The notes under the pieces: model-generated
Told to the model about the DNA's origin: nothing
Seen by the model: the letters and a program-made list of their open reading frames with translations, nothing else
Databases searched by the model: none
Source of the DNA: Rhodococcus sp. 4CII
Lineage (GTDB): Bacteria > Actinomycetota > Actinomycetes > Mycobacteriales > Mycobacteriaceae
Direction: 5' to 3'
Length of the DNA stretch: 64,000 nucleotides
Assembly: GCF_014256275.1 (NCBI RefSeq)
Contig: NZ_JACCFE010000002.1
Coordinates: 5,002,001 to 5,066,000 of the forward strand
Position numbers and translations under genes: made by a program
Part shown: piece after piece, positions 55,842 to 64,000 of the stretch
Position numbering within the stretch: position 1 is the stretch's first letter
Layout: each line of letters opens with the position of its first letter

Positions 55842-58109
55842 GTGTCCGAAAACATCACCGCGACCCTCGCGGCCGAGCATCCGCCCATCGCCGAGGCGCA
55901 AACAGAACCCGCTCCGAGCGGAGGTTGCCCAGTTGCCCACGGTCGGCGCACCCATCCCGCCGAGGGCGGAGGCAACCGCGACTGGTGGCCGAACCGGCTC
56001 GACCTGAACGTGCTGCACCGGAACCCGGCGGTGCGGAATCCCATGGACGGGGATTTCGACTACGCCGCGGAATTCGCTGCCGTCGATCTCGACGCCCTGA
56101 AACTGGACATCGAGGAGGTCATGACCACCTCGCAGGACTGGTGGCCGGCGGATTACGGCCACTACGGTCCTCTCTTCGTCCGCATGGCGTGGCACGCGGC
56201 GGGCACCTACCGCATCACCGACGGCCGGGGTGGCGCGGGCGCCGGGATGCAGCGGTTCGCGCCGCTCAACAGCTGGCCCGACAACGTCAACCTCGACAAG
56301 GCGCGCCGGCTGCTGTGGCCGGTGAAGAAGAAGTACGGCAAGACGGTGTCGTGGGCCGATCTGATCGTCTTCGCCGGTAACTGCGCGCTGGAATCGATGG
56401 GCTTCACGACCTTCGGCTTCGGCGGCGGCCGAGTGGATCAGTGGGAGCCCGAGGAGATCTACTGGGGTCCGGAGACGACGTGGCTCGGCGACGACCGCTA
56501 CAGCGGGGAGCGCGATCTCGAGGAGCCGCTCGGGGCGGTTCAGATGGGGCTGATCTACGCGAACCCGGAGGGCCCGCACGGCAACCCGGATCCACTTGCC
56601 TCCGCGATCGACATTCGTGAGACGTTCCGCAGAATGGCGATGAACGACATCGAGACGGCGGCACTGATCGTCGGTGGCCACACGTTCGGGAAGAATCACG
56701 GGGCCGGTCCGGCCGACCTGGTCGGACCCGAACCCGAAGCGGCCCCACTCGAACAGCAGGGCTTGGGGTGGACGAGCTCCTTCGGGACCGGCAAGGGCGG
56801 CGACACCATCTCCAGCGGCCTCGAAGGAGCGTGGACACCCACGCCGCGGATGTGGGACAACAGCTTCGTCGAAACTCTCTACGGGTACGAGTGGGAGCTG
56901 ACGAAGAGTCCCGCCGGTGCGTGGCAGTGGATCCCGACGGACGGCGCCGGAGCCGACACCGTGCCCGACGCCCACGACACGTCGACAACGCATGCCCCGG
57001 TGATGTTGACGACGGACATGGCGATGCGGGTCGACCCTGCCTACGAACGGATCACCCGGCGCTGGCTGGAGCACCCGGACGAGCTCGCCGACGAGTTCGC
57101 CAGAGCCTGGTACAAGCTGACCCACCGCGACATGGGCCCCGCCGTGCGCTACCTCGGGTCGCTCGTCCCCGAGGAGACGCTGCTGTGGCAGGATCCCGTT
57201 CCCGCCGTCACGCACGACCTCGTCGAGGCCGCCGACATCGCTTCCTTGAAGACCCGGATCCTCGCGTCGGGTCTCACGATCGCGCAGTTGGTGTCCACCG
57301 CATGGGCGGCCGCGTCGACCTTCCGCGGCAGCGACATGCGCGGAGGCGTCAACGGTGGTCGTATCCGCCTGCAGCCGCAGAATGGGTGGGAGGTCAACAA
57401 CCCCGACGCGCTCGCCGAGGTCGTCCGCGTGCTCGAAGAGGTGCAGGATTCGTTCAACTCGGCACAGACCGGGGCGAAGCGCGTATCGTTCGCCGATCTC
57501 GTCGTGCTGGGTGGCAATGCGGCGGTCGAGCTGGCCGCGAAGAACGCCGGACACGACATCGAGGTGCCCTTCACCCCGGGCCGTACCGACGCCACCCAGG
57601 AGCAGACCGATGTCGAGTCGTTCTCGGCGCTCGAGCCGACCGAGGACGGCTTCCGTAACTACCTCGGCCGACCCCATCGCCTTCCCGCCGAGTACCAGTT
57701 GATCGACAAGGCGGATCTGCTGACGCTCAGTGCACCCGAACTGACGGTGCTCGTCGGTGGACTGCGCGTGCTGGGCGCGAACTACCGGCAGTCACCTGTG
57801 GGTGTCTTCACCGCGAACCCCGGATCGCTGACGAACGATTTCTTCGTCAACCTTCTCGACCTGGAAACGCAGTGGGCGCCCACGGACGCGGACGCGCAAC
57901 TCTACGAGGGCCGCGACCTCACCACCGGCGCGGTGAAATGGACCGGAAGCCGCGTGGATCTGGTCTTCGGATCGAACTCCGAGCTCCGTGCTCTCGCGGA
58001 GGTCTACGCGGCCGACGACGCGCAGCGGAAGTTCGTCCGCGACTTCGTCGCCGCATGGGACAAAATGATGACCCTCGACCGGTTCGACCTGGTGTCACCG
58101 GACAGGTAG
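55842..58109 (+). CDS. katG: Catalase-peroxidase
   Basis: A 755-residue bifunctional haem enzyme that removes hydrogen peroxide. The distal site is in RMAWHAAGTYRI (Arg114, Trp117, His118), the partner Tyr is in LIYANPEGPHGNPD, the Met is in RRMAMNDIET and the proximal His in GGHTFGKNHG, so the Trp-Tyr-Met adduct can form. The C-terminal duplicated domain is present. GTG start with GAAGGA upstream and a possible -10 box TATACT at 55821. No furA gene precedes it, unlike in many mycobacteria. Confidence 0.96.
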   Translation: MSENITATLAAEHPPIAEAQTEPAPSGGCPVAHGRRTHPAEGGGNRDWWPNRLDLNVLHRNPAVRNPMDGDFDYAAEFAAVDLDALKLDIEEVMTTSQDWWPADYGHYGPLFVRMAWHAAGTYRITDGRGGAGAGMQRFAPLNSWPDNVNLDKARRLLWPVKKKYGKTVSWADLIVFAGNCALESMGFTTFGFGGGRVDQWEPEEIYWGPETTWLGDDRYSGERDLEEPLGAVQMGLIYANPEGPHGNPDPLASAIDIRETFRRMAMNDIETAALIVGGHTFGKNHGAGPADLVGPEPEAAPLEQQGLGWTSSFGTGKGGDTISSGLEGAWTPTPRMWDNSFVETLYGYEWELTKSPAGAWQWIPTDGAGADTVPDAHDTSTTHAPVMLTTDMAMRVDPAYERITRRWLEHPDELADEFARAWYKLTHRDMGPAVRYLGSLVPEETLLWQDPVPAVTHDLVEAADIASLKTRILASGLTIAQLVSTAWAAASTFRGSDMRGGVNGGRIRLQPQNGWEVNNPDALAEVVRVLEEVQDSFNSAQTGAKRVSFADLVVLGGNAAVELAAKNAGHDIEVPFTPGRTDATQEQTDVESFSALEPTEDGFRNYLGRPHRLPAEYQLIDKADLLTLSAPELTVLVGGLRVLGANYRQSPVGVFTANPGSLTNDFFVNLLDLETQWAPTDADAQLYEGRDLTTGAVKWTGSRVDLVFGSNSELRALAEVYAADDAQRKFVRDFVAAWDKMMTLDRFDLVSPDR

Positions 58110-58205
58110 CGGCCGAGATTCTCCAGGAAGAGGTCGACGATCTTTCCGTTCTCCGACGGCACGTCGGCGGTGCTGTGTGCAGCATCCGGCTCGACGTACG
58201 ACTGA
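58110..58205 (-). pseudogene. Possible remnant of a hydrolase C-terminus
   Basis: Read on the minus strand between the katG stop and the terminator, one frame gives SYVEPDAAHSTADVPSENGK followed by IVDLFLENLGRYLSGDT. This looks like the final helix and His region of an alpha/beta hydrolase. There is no start and no room for the rest of a gene. It is protein-like but short, so chance cannot be excluded. Confidence 0.25.
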
Positions 58206-58239
58206 CCGTGCGACGAGCACCTCGACGCACGGTCAGTCG
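58199..58239. terminator. Hairpin between convergent katG and MFS genes
   Basis: A 14-bp perfect inverted repeat CGACTGACCGTGCG (58199-58212) and its complement (58226-58239). It is directly adjacent to the MFS stop at 58241. Confidence 0.75.
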
Positions 58240-58240
58240 G

Positions 58241-59686
58241 TCACTCGGTCACAGCTGTCGGTGCGGCCGCTTCGATGTCCGCGTCGGAGGCGGATTTCGG
58301 CATCGCGGCCGCGGCGAGGACGAGGACCACGGCCGCGCCGAGGGCGGCCACGAACACCAGATGCAGGGCGCCGGCCAGATCGGCCGGAGCGGGATTGTCG
58401 TCGCCGCCCAGTTGCGCATTGACGAGGGCACCGAACAGGGCGACCCCCACGGCGCTGCCGATGGACCGGGCGAACATGTTGGTGGACGTGACCACGCCGC
58501 GCTCCGACCAGTCGACACTGGACTGCGCCGCGATGAGGGTCGGGCTCGCGACGAGGCCCATGCCGCCGCCGATGACGAAGCAGCAGATCGCCACGTGCCA
58601 CACCGCCGACTCCAGGGACAGACCCAGGGTGAGGGCGGTGCCGGCGACCACCAGGAGGCTGCCCGCGGTGGCGGTGACTCGGAAGCCGAAGCGGAGGTAC
58701 ACGCGGCCGGACTGCGACGCGGCGATCGGCCAGCCGATGGTCAGCGTGGCCAGCGCGAATCCGGCCACCAGTGCGCCCGTCCCGAGCACGCCCTGGGCGA
58801 AGGTGGGAACGTACGTGGTCAGGCCGAGGACGATGGCCCCGACCAGCAGGGACACGAGACTGCTCGCCGCCAGAACGCGCCGGGTGAACACCCACAGCGG
58901 CAGCACCGGTTCGGCGGCGCGGCGTTCGACGAGGACGAAGACGATCAGAAACACGAGACCCGCCGCGAAGATCCCGATGCTGATCGGTGAACTCCACGCC
59001 CAGGCCTGCCCGCCCTCGAGGAGTCCGAGGATGAGCAGCGTCGCCCCCACGGCGAGGACTCCGGCGCCGGCGTAGTCGATCGACCGCTGGGTCCGCACCC
59101 GCTGCTCGTCGAAGTTGCGGAGCAGCATCACGGCCGCGAGGAGGCAGAGCGGAATGTTGACGAAGAAGATCCACCGCCACGACAGGTATTCGGAGAACAC
59201 CCCGCCGAGGGTCGGGCCGACCACCGCGGACATGCCCCAGACGCTGGCCAGGTAGCCCTGGGCCTTGGCGCGTTCGGCGAGGGTGTAGATGTCGCCGGCG
59301 ATGGTCATGCTCATCGGCTGCACGGCCCCGGCACCGAGACCCTGCACCGCCCGGAACGCGATCAGCGCGGGCATGCTCCACGCGATTCCGCACAGCACCG
59401 AGCCGACGCCGAACAGGGCGATCCCGAGGAGCATGACCGGCTTGCGGCCGAAGATGTCGGCGAGCTTGCCGTATATCGGCACCGACACGGCCTGGGTGAG
59501 CAGATAGATCGAGAACAGCCACGGGAACTGCGAGAAGCCGCCGAGATCCCCGACGATGGTGAAGACGGCGGTGGAGATGATCGTCGCATCGAGGGCGACC
59601 AGCGACGTCGTGAGCATCAGCGACACGAGAATCGGTCCGCGTTCCGAACGGAACCCGACGTCGACCGGGGTCGTGTCCGTCGCCAT
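58241..59686 (-). CDS. MFS drug exporter, DHA2/EmrB-like (14 segments)
   Basis: A 481-residue proton-coupled exporter. It has motif A GKLADIFGRKP after the second segment, the DHA2 feature ALDATIISTAVFTIVGDLGG in the first segment, motif C-type GMSAVVGPTLGGVFSEYLSW, and about 14 segments. A slightly longer frame on the same strand (58233-59693) has no membrane character and is a shadow. It is divergent from purC. An EmrB-type gene near purC/ptrB is, as I recall, also found in mycobacteria. Confidence 0.9.
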   Translation of the reverse strand: MATDTTPVDVGFRSERGPILVSLMLTTSLVALDATIISTAVFTIVGDLGGFSQFPWLFSIYLLTQAVSVPIYGKLADIFGRKPVMLLGIALFGVGSVLCGIAWSMPALIAFRAVQGLGAGAVQPMSMTIAGDIYTLAERAKAQGYLASVWGMSAVVGPTLGGVFSEYLSWRWIFFVNIPLCLLAAVMLLRNFDEQRVRTQRSIDYAGAGVLAVGATLLILGLLEGGQAWAWSSPISIGIFAAGLVFLIVFVLVERRAAEPVLPLWVFTRRVLAASSLVSLLVGAIVLGLTTYVPTFAQGVLGTGALVAGFALATLTIGWPIAASQSGRVYLRFGFRVTATAGSLLVVAGTALTLGLSLESAVWHVAICCFVIGGGMGLVASPTLIAAQSSVDWSERGVVTSTNMFARSIGSAVGVALFGALVNAQLGGDDNPAPADLAGALHLVFVAALGAAVVLVLAAAAMPKSASDADIEAAAPTAVTE

Positions 59687-59819
59687 TACCCACCTGTCGC
59701 GTCGTCGTTCACATCACAGAAGTCTCTTTCGAGGCTAACGACATGGGTGCCGGTGCTATTCCGGGCCCCGATCGGTGCGCGTCCCGTCGTGTCCGTCCCG
59801 ACCGATAGGCTGGATCACC

Positions 59820-60704
59820 GTGCGCCCCTCACTCGATTCATACGCCCATCTGGCCGGTGGCAAGGTCCGCGACCTCTACACGATCGACGACGAGCACCTC
59901 CTGTTGGTCGCGAGCGACCGGATCTCCGCCTACGACCACGTCCTCAGCACGCCGATCCCGGACAAGGGCCGGGTGCTCACCGCGATGAGCGTCTTCTTCT
60001 TCGGCGTCCTCGGCGGCAACAATCATCTGGCGGGTGAGCCCGACGACAGCAGGATCCCCGAAGAGGTCCTCGGCCGCGCGCTGGTGGTCCGCAAGCTGAA
60101 CATGGTTCCCGTCGAGTGTGTGGCCCGCGGCTACCTCACGGGCTCGGGGCTGATCGACTACAACGAAACCGGTGCGGTGTGCGGAGTCGCACTGCCCGAG
60201 GGACTCGTGGAGGCGAGCCAGCTTCCCGACCCGATCTTCACGCCCGCGAGCAAGGCGGAACTGGGGGAGCACGACGAGAACATCAGCTTCGAGGCCGTGG
60301 TCGAGAAGGTCGGCCAGGATCTGGCCGTGAAGCTGCGTGACGACACCCTCGACATCTACGGCCGGGCGTCCAACTTCGCCGCGGATCGCGGCATCATCCT
60401 CGCCGACACCAAGCTCGAGTTCGGGCTGGACGCGCAGGGCAACGTGGTGCTCGCCGACGAGGTCCTCACCCCCGACTCGTCCCGGTACTGGCCTGCCGAC
60501 GGCTACGAGGCGGGGAAGGTGCAGCCGAGCTTCGACAAGCAGTTCGTCCGCAACTGGCTCACCGGCCCCGAATCCGGCTGGGACCGCGCGTCCGACACCG
60601 CGCCGCCGCCGCTGCCCGCGGAGATCGTGACGGCGACCCGCGAGCGGTACATCGAGGCGTACGAGCGGATCTCGGGTCTGTCGTTCGCGGACTGGGTGGG
60701 CTGA
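59820..60704 (+). CDS. purC: SAICAR synthase
   Basis: A 294-residue phosphoribosylaminoimidazole-succinocarboxamide synthase, joining aspartate to CAIR with ATP. It has GGKVRDLYTIDDEHLLLVAS near the start, ASDRISAYDHV, ECVARGYLTGSG and TPDSSRYWPADGYE. GTG 59820 is chosen over ATG-type starts upstream because residue 1 then matches the family length. Four bases separate it from ptrB. Confidence 0.96.
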   Translation: MRPSLDSYAHLAGGKVRDLYTIDDEHLLLVASDRISAYDHVLSTPIPDKGRVLTAMSVFFFGVLGGNNHLAGEPDDSRIPEEVLGRALVVRKLNMVPVECVARGYLTGSGLIDYNETGAVCGVALPEGLVEASQLPDPIFTPASKAELGEHDENISFEAVVEKVGQDLAVKLRDDTLDIYGRASNFAADRGIILADTKLEFGLDAQGNVVLADEVLTPDSSRYWPADGYEAGKVQPSFDKQFVRNWLTGPESGWDRASDTAPPPLPAEIVTATRERYIEAYERISGLSFADWVG

Positions 60705-60707
60705 GAC

Positions 60708-62837
60708 ATGACCTCCGGAGACCAGACGCTCACCCCGCCGGTCGCGAAGACCGTGCCCACCGAGCGCGTCCACCACGGTCACACATTCGTCGACGAGTAC
60801 GAGTGGCTGCGCGACAAGGAGGACGCCGAGGTCGTCGCGTACCTCGAGGCCGAGAACGCGTACACCGAGCAGGAGACGGCGCACCTCGCGCCGCTGCGCG
60901 ACCAGATCTTCCAGGAGATCAAATCCCGCACGCAGGAAACCGACATGTCGGTTCCCACCCGCATGGGCGACTGGTGGTACTACGCCCGCACCATCGAAGG
61001 CAAGCAGTACGGCGTCCAGTGCCGGGCCCCGATCGCCGGCCCCGACGACTGGACGCCGCCCGAGCTGACCCCGGGTGTGGAACTGGCCGGCGAACAGGTC
61101 CTGCTCGACGGCAACGCCGAGGCCGAGGGTCACGACTTCTTCTCCCTCGGCGCGTTCTCCCTCAGCCACGACGGCACGTTGCTCGCGTACTCCGTGGACG
61201 TCGTCGGCGACGAGCGCTACACGCTGCGGTTCAAGAACCTGACGACTGGCGAACTGCTGCCCGACGAGATCCCCGGCACCGCGCCCGGCGTCACCTGGGC
61301 CATCGACCACAGCCACGTCTTCTATCTCACCGTCGACGAGTCCTGGCGGCCCGACACGGTGTGGCGGCACAAGCTCGGCACCGACCGCGAGCAGGACGTG
61401 TCGGTCTTCCACGAGCCCGACGAGCGGTTCTGGGTGTCGGTCGGGTCCACCCGCAGCGAGAAGTTCCTCATGATCTGGGTGGGGTCGAAGATCACCAGCG
61501 AAGGCTGGGTTCTCGAATCGGCGAATCCCGAGGGCGAGTTCCGGGTGGTGCTGCCGCGGCGCGAGGGCGTCGAATACGGAGTCGAGCACGCGGTCGTCGC
61601 CGGTGAAGACCGTTTCCTGATCATGCACAACGACGTCGTCGACGGTGTGAAGGCGGAGAACTTCGTCCTCGCCGAGGCACCGGTTTCCGACCCGACGTCG
61701 CTGACCACCCTCATACCGCACCGATCCGACGTGCGGTTGGAGGAGGTCGACGCGTTCGCCGATCACCTGGTGCTCGGATACCGCCGGGAAGCGTTGACCC
61801 GGCTGGCCGTCTGGCCGCTCGGCGAGAACGGTTACGGCGAGTTCACGGAGATCGAATTCGACGAGGAACTGTTCAGCGTCGGGCTCGGGGCCAATCCGGA
61901 ATGGCAGCAACCGACGCTGCGGATGGCGTTCACGTCGTTCATCACGCCCGGCCAGGTCTACGACTACGTGCTCGCGACGGGCGAACTCGCCCTGCGCAAG
62001 TCGCAACCCGTGCTCGGCGATTTCGACGCCGGCAACTACGAGCAGCAACGCGACTGGGCCGTCGCCGAGGACGGGACACGCATCCCGCTGTCGATCGTCC
62101 GCCGGAAGACTACCGGCGCCGACGGCCCCGCCCCCACGCTGCTCTACGGGTACGGCTCCTACGAGGCCAGCATGGACCCGGCGTTCTCGGTCGCGCGGCT
62201 CTCCCTCCTCGATCGCGGTGTCGTCTTCGTGGTCGCGCACGTGCGCGGCGGCGGAGAGATGGGCAGGCACTGGTACGAGACGGGCAAGACCCTCACCAAG
62301 AAGAACACCTTCACCGACTTCGTCTCGAGTGCACGGCATCTGATCGACACCGGGCGCACCACGCCGCGGCAACTGGTTGCCGACGGCGGCAGTGCCGGAG
62401 GCCTGCTGATGGGTGCGGTGGCCAACCTGGCGCCGGAACTGTTCGCCGGCATCCTCGCCAACGTTCCCTTCGTGGATCCGCTCACCTCGATCCTCGACCC
62501 GTCACTGCCGCTCACCGTCATCGAGTGGGACGAGTGGGGCAATCCCCTGGAGAACCCCGAGGTCTACGAATACATGCGCTCGTACAGTCCGTACGAGAAC
62601 GTCGAGGCCAAGGACTACCCGGCAATCCTGGCGATCACCAGCATCAACGACACCCGGGTGCTGTACGTCGAACCGGCCAAGTGGGTCGCGAAACTCCGCG
62701 CCACCAAGACCGGCGACGCGCCCCTACTCCTCAAGACCGAGATGAGCGCCGGGCACGGCGGTGTCAGCGGACGCTACGAAAAGTGGAAGGAAGTAGCGTT
62801 CGAATTCGCGTGGGTGCTCGACCTGATCGGCAAGTAG
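60708..62837 (+). CDS. ptrB: Oligopeptidase B (S9A prolyl-oligopeptidase family)
   Basis: A 709-residue serine peptidase. The N-terminal beta-propeller is followed by a catalytic alpha/beta domain with nucleophile Ser562 (GGSAGGLLMG), Asp in SINDTRVLYVEP and His in SAGHGGVSGR. It cleaves short peptides after Arg/Lys. Intact here, whereas I recall it being split in M. tuberculosis. Coupled to purC by a 3-bp gap. Two hairpins follow. Confidence 0.93.
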   Translation: MTSGDQTLTPPVAKTVPTERVHHGHTFVDEYEWLRDKEDAEVVAYLEAENAYTEQETAHLAPLRDQIFQEIKSRTQETDMSVPTRMGDWWYYARTIEGKQYGVQCRAPIAGPDDWTPPELTPGVELAGEQVLLDGNAEAEGHDFFSLGAFSLSHDGTLLAYSVDVVGDERYTLRFKNLTTGELLPDEIPGTAPGVTWAIDHSHVFYLTVDESWRPDTVWRHKLGTDREQDVSVFHEPDERFWVSVGSTRSEKFLMIWVGSKITSEGWVLESANPEGEFRVVLPRREGVEYGVEHAVVAGEDRFLIMHNDVVDGVKAENFVLAEAPVSDPTSLTTLIPHRSDVRLEEVDAFADHLVLGYRREALTRLAVWPLGENGYGEFTEIEFDEELFSVGLGANPEWQQPTLRMAFTSFITPGQVYDYVLATGELALRKSQPVLGDFDAGNYEQQRDWAVAEDGTRIPLSIVRRKTTGADGPAPTLLYGYGSYEASMDPAFSVARLSLLDRGVVFVVAHVRGGGEMGRHWYETGKTLTKKNTFTDFVSSARHLIDTGRTTPRQLVADGGSAGGLLMGAVANLAPELFAGILANVPFVDPLTSILDPSLPLTVIEWDEWGNPLENPEVYEYMRSYSPYENVEAKDYPAILAITSINDTRVLYVEPAKWVAKLRATKTGDAPLLLKTEMSAGHGGVSGRYEKWKEVAFEFAWVLDLIGK

Positions 62838-62853
62838 TACTGCGCCACCATCG

Positions 62854-62930
62854 CCGACGGTTCCGCCGTCGGTGTGTGAAGTGGTACGTCGAGGTGGGGC
62901 GGAAGTCGCCGTGTCAGGCGACTTTCCGCC
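62854..62930. terminator. Two hairpins between convergent ptrB and the small secreted-peptide gene
   Basis: CCGACGG/CCGTCGG at 62854-62872, then GGCGGAAGTCGCC (62898-62910) with complement GGCGACTTTCCGCC (62917-62930, one bulged base). Together they serve both converging genes. Confidence 0.65.
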
Positions 62931-62939
62931 ACGCACGCA

Positions 62940-63119
62940 TCAGACGCAGAAGCTGACGCTGGCCGATCCCAGTGGCAGGTTGAGGCAGACCGAGATCGAG
63001 CCGACCACCGGGGTCGGTGCGGGGGCGAGCGGTGCGGCGAGAGCTGCGGGGGCAGCCAGGGTGCCGAGTGACAGGGTCAATGCAATCGCGGCGAGTGTGG
63101 TGGCAATTCTGCTAGACAT
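62940..63119 (-). CDS. Small secreted peptide
   Basis: A 59-residue protein: a signal peptide (about residues 1-28, ending AALAA) and a mature part of about 30 residues with two cysteines (VCLNLPLG and SFCV), which could form one disulfide. ATG 63119 follows AAGGA by seven bases; a frame extended to 63224 has no fitting start. Function unknown. It is transcribed on its own between ptrB and the two-component genes. Confidence 0.65.
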   Translation of the reverse strand: MSSRIATTLAAIALTLSLGTLAAPAALAAPLAPAPTPVVGSISVCLNLPLGSASVSFCV

Positions 63120-63231
63120 CGTGAGGTCCTTGACTGAGTGACTACGAGCCGGAGGTGACTCCTTCTCATCGTCCACCGATGTGACGCAGGTCACAACCAT
63201 CGGGCCTGTCTTTTCTCGGGCCACCGGGGAG

Positions 63232-63921
63232 TCAGCGCTGCGCGTACCGAATCTGTGGACGCCCCGCCCGGCCGTACTCGGTGTGTCGGGTGAGGACGCC
63301 GTCGTCGGCGAGGCGTTCGAGGTAACGCCACGCCGTGACCCGGGAGACCCCGATGCTGGCGGCCACCTCGGCCGCGGTCAGCGGTCCGGACGCCTCCCGG
63401 ACGCAGGCTGATACATGGTCGAGGGTCTGTGGTGCAACGCCTTTCGGTGAGGTCGCGCGTTCGTCGGAGGTGCGCAGGGCCGACATCGCCCGGTCGATGT
63501 CCTGCTGGCTCAGTGCGTTGCTGCCGGCGGGCAGGGCGGCGCGAAACTCCCGGTACCGCTCCAGCTTGTCGCGGAACGCCGCGAACGTGAACGGCTTCAG
63601 GAGATACAGTGCGATTCCGCGCGCCACGGCGGTGCGGACCATCTCGAGGTCGCGGGCCGACGTCACCGCGATCACGTCGGGGCTGGGCCGCACGCCGCTC
63701 AGTGCCGCCGCCACGTCGAGGCCGCTGGCGTCGGGCAGACCGATGTCGAGCAGGACGAGGTCGATGGGGTCGTCGCCGGCGTTCGCGGCGGCGACCGCGC
63801 GCATGGCCCCGTTGCCGTCGTGAACGACGGTGTGGACCGAAAACCCGGGTATCCGTTCCACATACGCCCGATGCGCCTCGGCGATGAGCGGTTCGTCGTC
63901 GACTATCATCACCCGGATCAC
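63232..63921 (-). CDS. Response regulator, CitB/DcuR type
   Basis: A 229-residue regulator. The receiver domain has acidic pair Asp8-Asp9, phospho-acceptor Asp59 (LVLLDIGLPDASGLD), Thr/Ser in VTSARD and Lys in LLKPF. The C-terminal winged HTH has TAAEVAASIGVSRVTAWRYL. This group senses C4-dicarboxylates or citrate through its kinase partner. GTG start at 63921 overlaps the kinase stop (GTGA). Confidence 0.92.
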   Translation of the reverse strand: MIRVMIVDDEPLIAEAHRAYVERIPGFSVHTVVHDGNGAMRAVAAANAGDDPIDLVLLDIGLPDASGLDVAAALSGVRPSPDVIAVTSARDLEMVRTAVARGIALYLLKPFTFAAFRDKLERYREFRAALPAGSNALSQQDIDRAMSALRTSDERATSPKGVAPQTLDHVSACVREASGPLTAAEVAASIGVSRVTAWRYLERLADDGVLTRHTEYGRAGRPQIRYAQR

Positions 63922-64000
63922 GAGGCGTCCCCCTCGAACGGAATTTCGACGACGATCATCGATCCGAGCGACGGCTCCGTGCGGATCGTTCCCCCGTGCC
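63918..64000 (-). CDS. Sensor histidine kinase, C-terminal end only
   Basis: Twenty-six codons read HGGTIRTEPSLGSMIVVEIP and then FEGDAS before TGA. This is the usual close of an HATPase domain. The rest lies beyond the right edge. It pairs with the response regulator that follows it on the minus strand. Confidence 0.85.
   Translation of the reverse strand, partial: HGGTIRTEPSLGSMIVVEIPFEGDAS

Noticed and set aside
58233..59693. Minus-strand 486-codon frame, longer than the chosen MFS frame
   Set aside because: It is Arg/Gly-rich without membrane segments, while the adjacent frame at 58241-59686 shows 14 segments and MFS motifs.
59838..62372. Minus-strand frame of 844 codons across purC and ptrB
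   Set aside because: No recognisable domain. It lies wholly antisense to two clear housekeeping genes.
1..64000. tRNA, rRNA, CRISPR arrays, transposases, integrases, attachment sites
   Set aside because: None found by reading both strands for cloverleaf-like stems, regular repeats or recombinase motifs. This is a visual search and small RNAs could be missed.

Overview
The window is high-GC actinobacterial DNA with dense gene packing, many GTG starts and many ATGA or GTGA stop/start overlaps. Gene content (propane monooxygenase operon, IdeR-type iron box, DUF1707, DHB adenylation genes, KatG, PtrB) points to a large-genome Rhodococcus of the R. jostii/R. opacus group. That assignment is inference from gene content. 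No rRNA, tRNA, CRISPR array, transposase or integrase was seen.

Region 1 (1-16.9 kb) is an accessory catabolic block. It holds two complete ABC uptake systems: an Fbp/Pot-like one (binding lipoprotein, fused double permease, ATPase) and a Liv-type one in which LivM, LivG and LivF are one polypeptide. Around them lie three short-chain dehydrogenases, an alpha/beta hydrolase, an Fe-S/FMN/NAD old-yellow-enzyme oxidoreductase and a fumarate-reductase/ketosteroid-dehydrogenase-like flavoprotein. Six copies of one 13-bp motif, TGANNTCAGTTCA, sit 11-64 bp upstream of the first gene of each transcription unit. No regulator is encoded in the block. I read this as one regulon for uptake and redox degradation of an unidentified, probably carbonyl-containing or alicyclic, compound.

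Region 2 (16.9-30.7 kb) has the housekeeping genes purD, purB and a HIT protein. Between and around them are a 3-hydroxybutyrate dehydrogenase/MHS transporter pair divergent from a LysR regulator, an aminotransferase, small membrane proteins (PLDc_N, DUF1707, PepSY, DUF998), a TetR and a MarR regulator, and a DrrAB-like exporter.

Region 3 (30.7-40.2 kb) has entC-entA-entE for 2,3-dihydroxybenzoate siderophore precursor under an IdeR-like box. Next come a divergent two-module Lrp/AsnC regulator, a translationally coupled DUF3311/sodium symporter/amidase operon, and a diacylglycerol-kinase-type lipid kinase.

Region 4 (40.2-55.7 kb) is the propane monooxygenase locus: prmABCD, two alcohol dehydrogenases, an amidohydrolase, a DUF59 protein, a dedicated GroEL, an ABM-fold protein, an FAD-linked oxidase and a DUF3263-like protein. 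It ends with an NtrC/AcoR-type activator whose AAA+ domain lacks the GAFTGA loop. GTCTCA-N3-TGAGAC palindromes occur upstream of both prmA and the regulator gene. All six diiron ligands of PrmA can be placed. Three intercistronic hairpins share a GGTGGGT/ACCCACC stem.

Region 5 (55.8-64 kb) has katG, an EmrB-like MFS exporter, purC, ptrB, a small secreted peptide, and a CitB/DcuR-type response regulator with the last codons of its sensor kinase at the right edge. The order purD - TetR - purB - purC - ptrB resembles the compact pur neighbourhood of mycobacteria as I recall it. This suggests that the siderophore, symporter and propane genes were inserted into an ancestral backbone.
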